Source of the DNA: Acidobacteriota bacterium
GTDB lineage: Bacteria > Acidobacteriota > Blastocatellia > UBA7656
Direction of reading: 5' to 3'
Length of the DNA: 34,402 nt
Assembly (NCBI GenBank): GCA_016201275.1
Contig: JACQDB010000144.1
Location: 1 to 34,402 of the forward strand
The stretch's first letter is position 1, and each line of letters starts with the position of its first letter. Both the position numbers and the translations under genes were made by a program. Positions 15,622 through 25,004 of the stretch are shown here, piece after piece. The notes beneath the pieces are model-generated. The model did no database searches, was not told where the DNA came from, and saw only the letters and a program-made list of their open reading frames with translations.

Positions 15622-17019
15622 ATGTTGCACAGAGAAAGGCGCGTTCTCGCGCTCTTACTGATTGCTATGTGCGCCTTTGCCTCAAGCGGTAGAGCGCAGC
15701 ACCTGACCATAACGGGCGCGGCAAAAGGAGCAACGCCCGACCTTGAAAAAATAGACGAACCCGAATTGCTGACGGCAACGCCAACGATTTCGCGTTTTGT
15801 GGATAGCGCGCAAGGCGCTTCCTCCATTGATCTCATCCGCAGGGCGCTCGGTTCAAACGCCGAATTGCAAGCATCGCGTTTAGAGACTGAGCGCGCACGC
15901 GCCAGACTTACGCAGGCGCGCTTGAGGCCAAATCCCGCGCTTGATTTCGAGCAAACCACGGGAAAATTCACCGGCTCAAAAGGGGAGAGAACGACTGCAA
16001 TCGGGTTTTCGCTGCCCCTTGAATTGGGCGGCAAACGGCAAAAACGCATTGACCTGGCGCAAGCCGAAATGGCTGTCGCCGAAGCCTTATTGGCAGAGCG
16101 CGAAAGGCTCTTGATGAAAGATATTCGCGCTGCTTATGCGGACGCTCTCGCTCTCATTCGTGAACTACAAATCACCGAAAATATAAATTCGATAGATCGC
16201 CAAGCCGCCAAGGTTATCGAAGCCAGAGTTAGCGAGGGCGATTCCTCGCTCCTTGAATTTAATCTGTTTGGTGTGGAAATTGAGCGCCTGAAATCTCGCC
16301 GCGTGTTGTTGGAGGGACGCTTGCAAGCGGCGCTTCTCAAGCTGAAAACTCTCGTCGGTATCTCGCCGCTTGAAACATTGAAACTCCGCGAAGACCTGAC
16401 GAACAAGCTTCCTGATCCAGTCGCCTCCGTCGCCGAAGCGATAGACCTGGCATTGCAAAATCGTCCCGATTTGAAATATGCAAAACTGGTCGAGGCCGTA
16501 GCGCTGGCGGGGTTTACTTTAGCCAAAGCGCAGAGCTTCCCTGATCTGATTGCCTTCAGCAAATATTCTCAAGGCACTGCGGTTTTTGATCGCACGCCGG
16601 TTGGCATCTTGCGCGATAGCGACAAGCTGTTCACCTTTGGCGTCTCCATCAGTCTGCCTTTCTTTAACCGCAATCAAGGCGCAAAAGCCGAAGCGCAAAT
16701 CGCCATACGACAGGCCGTGCGTCGTCGTGAATTTATAGAAGCGGCGGTGCGCTCGGAAGTCGCGCAAGCTTATGCGCGCTATGACGCCGCCACCAACGCC
16801 CTCGCCACGTTTGAAAAAGGCGTGATCGAACGATCAACCCGAAATCTTATCGCAGTAAAAAAAGCCTATGAATTGGGGGCTTTTCGGGTCTCGGAGCTGT
16901 TGATTGAGCAAAGAAAATTTCTCGATTCGCAGCGCGAGTTCATAGACACCTTGGCGGAGCGCTACCGCGCCCTGGCCGATATTCAAGCGGCGATGGGATT
17001 CAATACCGGAAAACAATAA
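15622..17019 (+). CDS. czcC: CzcC-like outer-membrane factor (TolC family)
   Basis: Outer-membrane channel of a tripartite heavy-metal efflux pump. The 465-residue protein starts at ATG 15622 after AAAGGG and has a signal peptide (LALLLIAMCAFASSGRAQ). The rest is the OEP repeat architecture: two long alpha-helical halves, with IDLIRRALGSNAELQASRLE and LRPNPALDFEQTTG in the first and LALQNRPDLKYAKLVEAVA in the second, the hallmarks of CzcC/CusC-type proteins. Unlike CusC it has no lipobox Cys. It is followed after 10 bases by the adaptor gene, so the three pump genes form one operon. Confidence 0.93.
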   Translation: MLHRERRVLALLLIAMCAFASSGRAQHLTITGAAKGATPDLEKIDEPELLTATPTISRFVDSAQGASSIDLIRRALGSNAELQASRLETERARARLTQARLRPNPALDFEQTTGKFTGSKGERTTAIGFSLPLELGGKRQKRIDLAQAEMAVAEALLAERERLLMKDIRAAYADALALIRELQITENINSIDRQAAKVIEARVSEGDSSLLEFNLFGVEIERLKSRRVLLEGRLQAALLKLKTLVGISPLETLKLREDLTNKLPDPVASVAEAIDLALQNRPDLKYAKLVEAVALAGFTLAKAQSFPDLIAFSKYSQGTAVFDRTPVGILRDSDKLFTFGVSISLPFFNRNQGAKAEAQIAIRQAVRRREFIEAAVRSEVAQAYARYDAATNALATFEKGVIERSTRNLIAVKKAYELGAFRVSELLIEQRKFLDSQREFIDTLAERYRALADIQAAMGFNTGKQ

Positions 17020-17029
17020 AAGGAGATTT

Positions 17030-18421
17030 ATGCTGAAAAATTTTCACGCAAATGCAAAACCGAAACGCTTACTCATAATCGGCGCGCTGTTGGCGGTTGG
17101 CCTTTTCGGTCTCGTTTTCTTCTGGTCAAGCGCCAGTAAAAAAAGTGACCAAGTAAAAGCAGAAGCGCAAGGCAAGGCGGAACACCAGAGCGGCGAGGGC
17201 AGGGAAGTAGAGTTGTCCACGGAAGCCTTGAACGCGACGGCGATTGAAACCGCAGAAGTGACCAGTCGTGCGCTGATTGCCACTCTGCGTTTTACCGGCA
17301 GCGTTGAAGCCAATCAACAACAGACCCAACAGATCACCCCGTTAATCGGCGGGCGCGTCGAGCGCGTGCTGGTCGCGCTTGGTGATCGCGTGCGGGCAGG
17401 GCAAGTGCTGGCGATTATCTCCAGCCCGGAAATTGCCGAGATGCACGGCAAACTCCACGAAGCGGAAACCCGTCTGGAAGTCGCGGAAAATAATTTTGCG
17501 CGGGTCCAACGCGCCGAGAATCGCGCTACCTTGATTCAAGCGAAAGCTCGCCTTGATGAAGCCGATGCGACGTTGCGGCGCACCCGGAAACTGGTTGATG
17601 CGGGCGCGGGCGCGGGAAAAGATTTGGTGGCGGCAGAGGCTGCCTATCAATCGGCAAAGGCCGAGTATGATTATCAAAATAACATTTCGATCAATCGAGA
17701 AGTGCAACAGGCGAAGGCCGATTTCGAAACTGCTCGCGTCGAGGTTCTGCATCTGAAAAACAGCTTGCGCGCTCTGGGGGCCAGCGTCTCCCCCTATGAA
17801 AATAGCAAGGTGGAACATAACACCGCGCGCATTGCTTTGGTGGCACCGATTTCGGGAAGCGTGACCGAGCGAGTGGTCAATGCAGGGGCGGGCATAGAAG
17901 CCGGGAAGCCGCTCTTCACGATTGCCAATCTTGCTACCGTGTGGGTCATTGCCAATGTGCAGGAAGCCCAGATCAACAGGCTGCGACTTGGCACTCCGGC
18001 CAGCATTCGCGTGGCCGCTCTTGCCGACATCACCGGTCGCATCACTTACCTTGATCCAACCTTGAATGAAGAGACGCGCACGGCTCGCGTGCGTATAGAA
18101 GTTGCCAACCCCTATGAACGCTTGAAAGTGGGAATGTTCGTTGAAATCAGTTTTGCGGCGCTGAATGAAGCTGGCGATACCGGCGCGGTACTGGCGGTTC
18201 CCGAAAGCGCCGTTCAACGTCTGGCCGACCGTGCCGTGGTCTTCGTTCAAAAAGACAATGAAGCCGGACATTTTGCGGTAAGAGAGATTGAAGTAGGTAG
18301 CAGCGTGGGCGGCTTCACCAAAATCATCAGCGGGTTAAGCGGCGGCGAAAAGGTTGTCACCAAAGGCAGCTTCGTTCTGAAAACACAATTGATGAAAAGC
18401 GAACTGGGGGAAGAACATTGA
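17030..18421 (+). CDS. czcB: CzcB-like periplasmic adaptor (HlyD/RND membrane fusion protein)
   Basis: Links the inner-membrane pump to the outer channel. ATG at 17030 follows AGGAG; 463 residues. There is an N-terminal membrane anchor (LLIIGALLAVGLFGLVFFW, about 14-33), then a barrel-sandwich half (TQQITPLIGGRVERVLVALG), a long coiled-coil hairpin (about 140-255, rich in Glu/Ala/Lys), the second lipoyl half (LVAPISGSVTERVVNAGAGI), a beta-barrel and a membrane-proximal domain. No extra metal-binding His cluster like that of the longer CzcB proteins is obvious. The stop overlaps the start of czcA as TGATG, implying coupled translation. Confidence 0.94.
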   Translation: MLKNFHANAKPKRLLIIGALLAVGLFGLVFFWSSASKKSDQVKAEAQGKAEHQSGEGREVELSTEALNATAIETAEVTSRALIATLRFTGSVEANQQQTQQITPLIGGRVERVLVALGDRVRAGQVLAIISSPEIAEMHGKLHEAETRLEVAENNFARVQRAENRATLIQAKARLDEADATLRRTRKLVDAGAGAGKDLVAAEAAYQSAKAEYDYQNNISINREVQQAKADFETARVEVLHLKNSLRALGASVSPYENSKVEHNTARIALVAPISGSVTERVVNAGAGIEAGKPLFTIANLATVWVIANVQEAQINRLRLGTPASIRVAALADITGRITYLDPTLNEETRTARVRIEVANPYERLKVGMFVEISFAALNEAGDTGAVLAVPESAVQRLADRAVVFVQKDNEAGHFAVREIEVGSSVGGFTKIISGLSGGEKVVTKGSFVLKTQLMKSELGEEH

Positions 18422-21400
18422 TGATCAACGCACTGATAAAATTTTCCGTCTCACAACGCCTGCTGGTTTTATTGCTGGTTGGGTTGATGATCGGCGCAGG
18501 CCTCTACAGCTTGAAGCGCCTGCCAATTGATGCCGTGCCGGACGTAACCAATATACAGGTACAAGTTTTAACTGCCGCGCCTTCACTGGCTCCCCTGGAA
18601 GTCGAAAGACAGATCACCTTTCCGGTTGAAGTGGCCATGTCCGGACTCCCGGAGATTGAAGAAATTCGCTCGGTGTCCAAGTTTGGCCTCTCGGCGGTCA
18701 CCATCGTTTTTACCGACTCGCTTGATATTTACTTCGCTCGCCAACTGGTTTTGGAAAGGCTGTCGCAAGCGCGTGAGCAAATTCCCGCAACCCTCGGCTC
18801 TCCCGAAATGGGACCCATCTCCACCGGGCTGGGAGAGATTTATCAATACGAATTGAAAGCCAGCGATGCCACAAAGTTCGATGCCACAGCGCTTCGCACG
18901 CTTCAGGATTGGAGCGTCAGGCGGCAACTCCTCAGCGTCTCAGGGGTGACCGAAGTGAATAGTTTTGGGGGCTTGGAAAAACAGTATCAAGTCCGTGTTG
19001 ATCCGGCGCGACTGCAAGCCTACGGGCTGACGTTGCGAGATGTCTTTGAAGCGGTGGCGAGAAATAATGCCAATGTCGGCGGCGCGTATATTGAAAAAGG
19101 CGCAGAGCAATACTTACTTCGCGGTCTCGGTCTGGTCGAATCTCTGGACGATATTTCAAGCATAGTCGTCAAGACCGGCAAAGATGGAACGCCGGTTGTT
19201 GTGCGCGATGTTGGCGAAGTCGTGGTCGGGGCAACGGTTCGACAAGGAGCGGTCTCTGCGGATGCCAAAGGCGAAATCGTTTCCGGCATCGCCTTGATGT
19301 TGAAGGGAGAAAACTCTCGCGCTGTCGTTGAGCGCGTCAAAGAGCGCGTCGAACAAATAAAAAAAACCTTGCCGAACGGGGTGGAATTGGTGCCGTTTTA
19401 TGATCGAACGGAATTGGTAGATCGAACGATTCAAACCGTAGAAAAGAATCTTCTGGAAGGCGCGGCACTGGTCATCATCGTGTTGATTCTGCTGCTTGGC
19501 AATTGGCGCGGGGCGTTGCTGGTCGCCACGATCATACCGCTGTCTATGCTTTTTGCCGCTATCTGTATGGTGATGTTCAAGGTCTCTGGAAACCTCATGA
19601 GTTTGGGAGCGCTGGACTTCGGCTTGATCGTAGATGGCGCGGTCGTGATGGTTGAAAACGTGGTGCGGCAACGCGCCGAAGCGCAGCATCAGGGCAAAGA
19701 AGAGAGTCCACAAAAAACCATTCTGGCCGCCTGTCTGGAAGTTGGTCGCCCTGTGGTTTTTGCTGTGGCCATCATCATGATTGTCTATCTGCCGATTCTC
19801 AGCCTCACCGGAATTGAAGGCAAGATGTTCAAGCCGATGGCGCTGACGGTTATTTTTGCGCTCCTCGGTTCGCTGCTGTTGTCTTTGACGTTTATTCCGG
19901 CGGCGATGACCTTTTTGTTGCGCGGCAAAGTTTCAGAGAGTGAATCGTTTCTCATTCGCTATGCCAAGCGGGGGTATCGTCCGGCGCTCGATTTGGTGAC
20001 GCGCCATCGCCGTAAAGCGGTAGCGATTGCTGCCGCTTTAGTGCTTCTCAGCGGCATTATCTTTCCATTTCTTGGCTCCGAGTTTATTCCCAGACTGGAT
20101 GAAGGCTCGCTGGCGGTACAGATTCAACGGCTCCCCAGTATCTCGCTGACCGAATCGGTGAACATAGCGACTGAAGCCGAGCGCATCTTGATGCGCTTCC
20201 CGGAAGTGGTCACAGTGGTTTCAAAAACCGGTCGCGCCGAGGTTGCGACTGATCCGATGAGCGTTGATATAAGCGACCTCTATGTGGCCTTGAAACCGCC
20301 ATCGGAATGGACGAGCGCGAAGACCAGAGAAGGATTGGTGGAAAAAATGTCTCAGGCGTTGGCCGATCAGGTTCCCAGCGCGGTGTTCAGTTTTTCTCAA
20401 CCGATAGAGTTAAGAGTCTCTGAGTTGATCTCCGGGGTGCGCTCGGATGTGGCGATAAAAGTTTTCGGTGATGACCTCGATACCTTGAAAACTACGGCGG
20501 AGAAAATCTCTCGTGTGGTGAGCGGCGTACCCGGCGCGGAAGATGTCAAAGTCGAAGCGGTGTCCGGCTTGCCGCAACTGCAAATCAAACCGGATCGCGC
20601 TGCGCTGGCGCGTTATGGCATCAATGTCGAAGATGTCAACCATCTCGTTGAATCAATCGTTGCCGGAAAAAATGCTGGGCTGGTTTACGAAGGCGAGCGG
20701 CGATTTAATCTTGTCGTGCGCTTAAAAGAAGAGCGCGACCGTGATGTGGAAGCCTTAAAAGCGTTGCTGGTTTCGGCTCCAAACGGGGCGCGCATCCCGC
20801 TGGCGCAGCTTGCCGATGTAGCTTTGGTCGAAGGCCCGGCGCAGATTTCCCGCGAAGACACGCGGCGAAGAATCGGCGTGGAATTGAATGTCAGAGGGCG
20901 CGACATCGGCAGTTTCGTAAAAGAGGCGCAGGAAAAAATCGAGCAACAGGTAGCGATTCCTTCGGGCTACTACGTGACTTGGGGCGGGCAGTTTGAAAAT
21001 TTAAAACGAGCCTCGGCAAGGCTGCTGATCGTGGTGCCGCTGGCGCTCTTTCTCATCTTTGTGTTGCTGTTCACCACCTTTGGGAGTGTGAAGCAAGCGC
21101 TGCTCATCTACACCGGCATTCCCTTTGCGATAGTCGGCGGCGTGTTGGCTATAGCGCTTCGCGGAATGCCGTTTTCAATCTCTGCGGGTGTCGGTTTCAT
21201 TGCGCTTTTTGGCGTAGCGGTCTTAAACGGGGTGGTGATGGTGAGCTACATCAACAAGCGGCGCGATGAAGGGCGCACGCTTGATGAAGCGATACGCGAA
21301 GGGGCGCAGACGCGCCTGCGCCCGGTGTTGATGACGGCACTGGTCGCCAGCCTGGGATTTATTCCTATGGCGCTTGCCCGGTCTGCCGGTGCCGAAGTGC

Positions 21401-21510
21401 AGAGACCGTTGGCGACCGTGGTGATTGGTGGATTGATTACCTCGACGCTGTTGACGCTGCTGATTTTGCCCACCTTCTACCATTGGTTTGAGAGTAAGCA
21501 GAGCGAATGA
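18421..21510 (+). CDS. czcA: CzcA-like heavy-metal RND efflux transporter
   Basis: Inner-membrane proton/metal antiporter of the HME-RND family, 1029 residues with the usual 12 membrane spans and two large periplasmic loops. ATG at 18421 overlaps the czcB stop (TGATG); a TTG one codon earlier is less likely. The TM4 motif reads DFGLIVDGAVVMVEN, the form found in divalent-cation exporters (Zn/Co/Cd/Ni), unlike the AIG...DAA form of Cu/Ag pumps. Also typical are FSQPIELRVSELISGVRSD in the second porter loop and the N-terminus RLPIDAVPDVTNIQVQV. The exact metal cannot be fixed from sequence. A palindromic element (copy C) begins 10 bases after the stop. Confidence 0.96.
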   Translation: MINALIKFSVSQRLLVLLLVGLMIGAGLYSLKRLPIDAVPDVTNIQVQVLTAAPSLAPLEVERQITFPVEVAMSGLPEIEEIRSVSKFGLSAVTIVFTDSLDIYFARQLVLERLSQAREQIPATLGSPEMGPISTGLGEIYQYELKASDATKFDATALRTLQDWSVRRQLLSVSGVTEVNSFGGLEKQYQVRVDPARLQAYGLTLRDVFEAVARNNANVGGAYIEKGAEQYLLRGLGLVESLDDISSIVVKTGKDGTPVVVRDVGEVVVGATVRQGAVSADAKGEIVSGIALMLKGENSRAVVERVKERVEQIKKTLPNGVELVPFYDRTELVDRTIQTVEKNLLEGAALVIIVLILLLGNWRGALLVATIIPLSMLFAAICMVMFKVSGNLMSLGALDFGLIVDGAVVMVENVVRQRAEAQHQGKEESPQKTILAACLEVGRPVVFAVAIIMIVYLPILSLTGIEGKMFKPMALTVIFALLGSLLLSLTFIPAAMTFLLRGKVSESESFLIRYAKRGYRPALDLVTRHRRKAVAIAAALVLLSGIIFPFLGSEFIPRLDEGSLAVQIQRLPSISLTESVNIATEAERILMRFPEVVTVVSKTGRAEVATDPMSVDISDLYVALKPPSEWTSAKTREGLVEKMSQALADQVPSAVFSFSQPIELRVSELISGVRSDVAIKVFGDDLDTLKTTAEKISRVVSGVPGAEDVKVEAVSGLPQLQIKPDRAALARYGINVEDVNHLVESIVAGKNAGLVYEGERRFNLVVRLKEERDRDVEALKALLVSAPNGARIPLAQLADVALVEGPAQISREDTRRRIGVELNVRGRDIGSFVKEAQEKIEQQVAIPSGYYVTWGGQFENLKRASARLLIVVPLALFLIFVLLFTTFGSVKQALLIYTGIPFAIVGGVLAIALRGMPFSISAGVGFIALFGVAVLNGVVMVSYINKRRDEGRTLDEAIREGAQTRLRPVLMTALVASLGFIPMALARSAGAEVQRPLATVVIGGLITSTLLTLLILPTFYHWFESKQSE

Positions 21511-21519
21511 GTTAATTTT

Positions 21520-21646
21520 CAGAGCGGTTTTTGTTTGAGATTAGTGAAACCTCAAACCCGTTGAGCGGCGGTCGAAGACCTTCGTGCGGTCGAAGACCGC
21601 TGCTCAACGATAAGGGGTTCCGTACACCCATATGAAAACCGCTCTA
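21520..21646. repeat. Palindromic element, copy C of the GAGCGGTTTT family
   Basis: It starts CAGAGCGGTTTTTGTTTGAG and ends GAAAACCGCTCTA. The outer right edge is TA; the left edge is CA, a one-base change. Internal blocks CCTCAAACCCGTTGAGCGG and the doubled GGTCGAAGACC are nearly identical to copy B. Length 127 bp. It is placed 10 bases past the czcA stop codon. Confidence 0.75.
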
Positions 21647-21676
21647 GGTAGTGGGTCAATGAGGAGAGAAAAGAAA

Positions 21677-21878
21677 AGTTTGGCGTTCCGCCTACAGGCC
21701 AATGGCGTTCAGTTAAGAAAAACGGTACCGCCGACGGTCTAGTCTGCGGCTGACAGCAGCAAGCTAAGACTGGGATTTCGCACGCTTCTGCAACCAAGTC
21801 CGCCGCCGGCTAGACCGCCGGCGCTACCTCTATGCCGCTTAACTTCATGCCATTGGTCTGTAGGCGGAACGCCAAACT
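21677..21878. repeat. 202-bp element with 30-bp terminal inverted repeats
   Basis: The 30-base left end (21677-21706, beginning AGTTTGGCGTTCCGCCTACA) and right end (21849-21878) are reverse complements with one mismatch. Inside, a second pair, ACCGCCGACGGTCTAG (21727-21742) and CTAGACCGCCGGCGCT (21810-21825), pairs at 14 of 16 positions. No open frame of note lies inside and no target duplication is clear. It is probably a MITE-like or other mobile palindromic repeat. Confidence 0.65.
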
Positions 21879-21921
21879 CCAGACTCCCGCTCCCCATCCA
21901 CTACCAATTTTTATCTGTTCC

Positions 21922-24096
21922 TTACAGCTTGGCCAAATGTTCACGCGCCGTGTTGGTATAAGGCTCTTGCGGGGCGACTTCTATGGCTTTCTGAAAATTG
22001 GCACGCGCCTGTTCTTTATTGCCCAAACCTTCAAAGCCTATGCCGAGCATGGTGTAGGCCAGACGGTGACGCGGTTCGCGCTGAATCAATTTCGTCAACG
22101 CATTGATGGCGTCCTGATATTTACTCATACGCAAATAAACATCGCCCAACGCATAAAGCATCACCGGATGATCTGGCGCGTAAGTTTGCGCGGTCAATAA
22201 ATTATTGAGCGCTTCGTTTACCGCATTGCGTTTGGCTTGGAGAATGGCGAGATTAATTCGCGGTTCGGGATAATCGGGCTTGATGGCCAGGGTCTGCGCG
22301 TAAGTCTGTTCGGCAATCGCCGATTTGCCCTGTTGGTCATAAACCCAAGCGAGGTTGTAAAGCGCAGCGGCGCTTGTAGGATTTTTTTCGACGGCGGCTT
22401 GTAGTTGTTGCTCGGCTTCCGGGAAGCGGTTTTGTGAAGTGTAAACCACCGCCAGATTATAAAAGGTGTCCGAGTATGGCGCGCCCAATTCAAGCGCCTT
22501 CAAATAACTTTGCTCGGCTTCGGCAAGTTTTCCTTGCGTCCGATAGAGGTCGCCCAGATTGGCATAGGCGTCATAAAAGGCGGGGTTGAGGTCAATCGCC
22601 TTCAAGTACGCGCTCTCGGCTTGCGTGTAGTTGGTTTTATTGAAGTAGTACGCGCCCAGGTAGTTATGCAGAAACGGGCGGTTCGGCGCATACTGCAACG
22701 CATGAGTGGTCATCGTCAGATCATTTTTCCAGGTGCGGTTTTGCGAAAAGGTGAGCGCCAGAAAGAGCAGGCAAAGGCTCGCGGTGACGCCTTGAAAAAC
22801 GCGCTCCTGCTGCGCTTTGAAAAACTGGCTGAGGTGATACAGCGCCAGCGCCAGCAGTATGCAAAAACCGATGGAAGGAATATACAGGTAACGATCATGA
22901 AGAATGGATTCCTGCGGATTGAAGGCTTTGAGATTCAACACCGGCAACAGGAACAACAGCAACCAAATCAATGACCATCTGCCAACTTGTGAAGCGCGAG
23001 TCCACCAGAAAGCCGCAACCAGCAAGGCGATTACCAACAGCGCAGAGAACCAGAACAAAGGGCTGCTTGCCTGATTGACATAGTTATGGTCATAGACAAT
23101 GGCCAATGGATACGGAACAAAAAGAAAACGCGCATACAACAACAACACTGAGGGCAGCGTCAAGATGACCTCTGACGTAGTGATAGCGGCGGCCTTCGGC
23201 TCGGCTTTGCTCAAAAAACCTAAGACCGCATAACGCAACGCCAGATTGATTACCACTAACGCAAAATAAGGCGCGGTGCGTTGGGCGGCAACGCGCAGGC
23301 GCTCGAATACGGAACCCTCGTGGGCTGGCTTCCAATATTCCCGCAGAGCGAGAAAGGCCGGAAAAACAATTGCCACCTCTTTGCTGAAATACGCAAACAA
23401 CGCCGCTACCAAACTCAAGACCAGTATATAAGTCTGCCGGTCTTGCCAGAATTTTCCGCGATAATATTTTTCATAAGCAAACAGCGACAGCAGCAGAAAG
23501 ACCGCCGCCAACGGATCGGGCAAGCCGGAAATCCAGGCGACGGATTCGCTATGCACCGGATGCACTCCGAATAACAAAGCCGCCGTCAACGCCAGCGGCA
23601 CAGGCAGTTTCCATTGCGTGACGATTTTATAAATGAAAAAAGTGGCGGCCAGATGCAGCAGCAGCGACACCAGATGCCAGCCGAAGACGTTCGCGCCAAA
23701 CAGTTGATGATTGATAATCAAAACCGTATTAAAGAGCGGACGGTAATAAAGGCCGACGGCATCGGGCGATGCGGCGTTCATAAATTGCCAGACGCTTTGC
23801 ACGAACATGAGTGGAATATTGGCGAGGCTGTTGAGCGATGGGTTCTTGAGAATTTGAAACTGATCGTCATAGACAAACTCACCGTTCAATGAATTCAAAA
23901 ACGCCAGCGTAGTTATCGCCAAAACGCCGATCAACATTGCCCGTTCGCGCTTTTTGCTTGCGGTTGCCGCCATCGCTTTGTCGCGGCGTTGCTGGCGCAG
24001 CGAAGGCGAAGCGGTCACCGTCTCGACGGCGTTATCAGTGGTGACGGGCGGCGCATGGAGAGTTGGTTGTCTCTTGGCTTTTTTCTGTCTGGCCAT
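21922..24096 (-). CDS. TMTC-like membrane glycosyltransferase (GT-C) with C-terminal TPR repeats
   Basis: A 724-residue membrane protein resembling TMTC-type O-mannosyltransferases: a polytopic GT-C domain followed by TPRs. After a basic cytosolic tail (1-53) comes the first span (LIGVLAITTLAFLNSLNG) and then YDDQFQILKNP, whose Asp77-Asp78 is the acidic pair expected in GT-C catalytic loops. LYYRPLFNTVL, VHPVHSESVAWISGLPDPLA and FSKEVAIVFP are further family signatures. About 10 spans extend to residue 450. Seven TPR units occupy about 478-715. Donor and acceptor are unknown; polyprenyl-phosphate mannose and a protein are the family precedent. Its start lies 15 bases after the dedA stop on the same strand, so the two are probably co-transcribed. 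The ribosome binding site is weak. Confidence 0.85.
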   Translation of the reverse strand: MARQKKAKRQPTLHAPPVTTDNAVETVTASPSLRQQRRDKAMAATASKKRERAMLIGVLAITTLAFLNSLNGEFVYDDQFQILKNPSLNSLANIPLMFVQSVWQFMNAASPDAVGLYYRPLFNTVLIINHQLFGANVFGWHLVSLLLHLAATFFIYKIVTQWKLPVPLALTAALLFGVHPVHSESVAWISGLPDPLAAVFLLLSLFAYEKYYRGKFWQDRQTYILVLSLVAALFAYFSKEVAIVFPAFLALREYWKPAHEGSVFERLRVAAQRTAPYFALVVINLALRYAVLGFLSKAEPKAAAITTSEVILTLPSVLLLYARFLFVPYPLAIVYDHNYVNQASSPLFWFSALLVIALLVAAFWWTRASQVGRWSLIWLLLFLLPVLNLKAFNPQESILHDRYLYIPSIGFCILLALALYHLSQFFKAQQERVFQGVTASLCLLFLALTFSQNRTWKNDLTMTTHALQYAPNRPFLHNYLGAYYFNKTNYTQAESAYLKAIDLNPAFYDAYANLGDLYRTQGKLAEAEQSYLKALELGAPYSDTFYNLAVVYTSQNRFPEAEQQLQAAVEKNPTSAAALYNLAWVYDQQGKSAIAEQTYAQTLAIKPDYPEPRINLAILQAKRNAVNEALNNLLTAQTYAPDHPVMLYALGDVYLRMSKYQDAINALTKLIQREPRHRLAYTMLGIGFEGLGNKEQARANFQKAIEVAPQEPYTNTAREHLAKL

Positions 24097-24111
24097 AGCG
24101 TAGCTTTCTTT

Positions 24112-24786
24112 TCATCCTTTCACATCATCGGCAAGCGGTTTTGCGGAGCGCGAACGACTGCGGAAATATTCAATGATCGGCGGTAAAATCGAGATGAAGA
24201 CGATGGCCAGAACGACCAGCGAAAAATTATTTTTGACCATAGGAATGTTGCCGAACAGGTAGCCTGCCGCCAGACATATTGCTACCCAGAAAATTCCGCC
24301 GACAATGTTATAGGTGATGAATTGCCAATACTTCATCTGGCCTATGCCGGCGACAAACGGCGCAAAGGTTCGCACGATGGGAATGAAGCGCGCGATGATG
24401 ATGGTCTTGCCGCCGTACTTTTCATAAAATTTTTGCGTGCGAAGCAGATGCTCTTTTTTGAAGAAGCGCGATTTCTCCTGTGAAAAAACTTTCGGCCCAA
24501 GGTAAGAGCCGATCCAATAATTCACTGTGTCGCCAATGATGGCCGCAACGCTGAGTAACACAAAGAGCAGTCCGACATTGAGCGGACTGCCGGCGCTAGC
24601 CGCTAATGCAGCGGCGGCAAAGAGCAGGGAATCGCCCGGTAAAAACGGCGTGACCACTAATCCGGTTTCGCAAAAGACGATGAGAAAAAGAATCAAATAA
24701 GTCCACAACCCATAATGCTGTATGGCTTCATTCAAATGTTTATCGAGGTGCAGAAATAAATCTATCAGTGATTTGATCAGTTCCAT
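24112..24786 (-). CDS. DedA-family inner-membrane protein
   Basis: A 224-residue protein of the DedA/VTT (SNARE-associated) family, members of which are implicated in flipping lipids such as undecaprenyl phosphate or phosphatidylethanolamine and in envelope homeostasis. Visible signatures are TPFLPGDSLLFAAAALA in the first re-entrant region and IIIARFIPIVRTFAPFVAGI with its conserved Arg residues, then four to five hydrophobic spans. The C-terminus is basic. ATG at 24786 has no good Shine-Dalgarno. It precedes the TMTC-like gene by 15 bases; a lipid-carrier recycler beside a polyprenyl-sugar-dependent GT-C enzyme is a sensible pairing, though this is inference. Confidence 0.93.
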   Translation of the reverse strand: MELIKSLIDLFLHLDKHLNEAIQHYGLWTYLILFLIVFCETGLVVTPFLPGDSLLFAAAALAASAGSPLNVGLLFVLLSVAAIIGDTVNYWIGSYLGPKVFSQEKSRFFKKEHLLRTQKFYEKYGGKTIIIARFIPIVRTFAPFVAGIGQMKYWQFITYNIVGGIFWVAICLAAGYLFGNIPMVKNNFSLVVLAIVFISILPPIIEYFRSRSRSAKPLADDVKG

Positions 24787-24864
24787 AAGTTTTATAGTTT
24801 CGGAAAATTGAATTTTGGCGCTCTGGTAGAGCGCGTGAAGATCCCCAAAATGTTGTATGCAGTT

Positions 24865-24901
24865 GCCGTGGAGACCTCAATATATTGAGTGCCTTCACGG
24901 C
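24865..24901. repeat. Inverted repeat with perfect core CTCAATATATTGAG
   Basis: A perfect 14-bp palindrome (24876-24889) is enclosed by GCCGTG (24865-24870) and CACGGC (24896-24901), giving an about 37-nt hairpin with small bulges. It lies between pcm (stop 25005) and dedA (start 24786), upstream of dedA. No T tract follows, so it may be an operator or mRNA structure and not a terminator. A GTCCCGCC repeat fragment lies at about 24942-24965. Confidence 0.5.
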
Positions 24902-25004
24902 AGCTATCCGAGAACCGTAATTTTTGAAAACCGTTTTATCGTCCCGCCTGCAAGCGGCAGGGTTCCTCGTCAGCATCTACAAACTGCTGCCTTGCCTGTA
25001 GCTT

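Larger units (their letters stand above)
21511..21921. other. 411-bp intergenic region between convergent genes, filled by repeats
   Basis: It lies between the czcA stop and the stop of the TPR/GT-C gene. Nearly all of it is two non-coding elements: copy C of the GAGCGGTTTT family (21520-21646) and a 202-bp element with 30-bp terminal inverted repeats (21677-21878). No canonical T-tract terminator is seen; the hairpins may serve that role. Confidence 0.75.
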
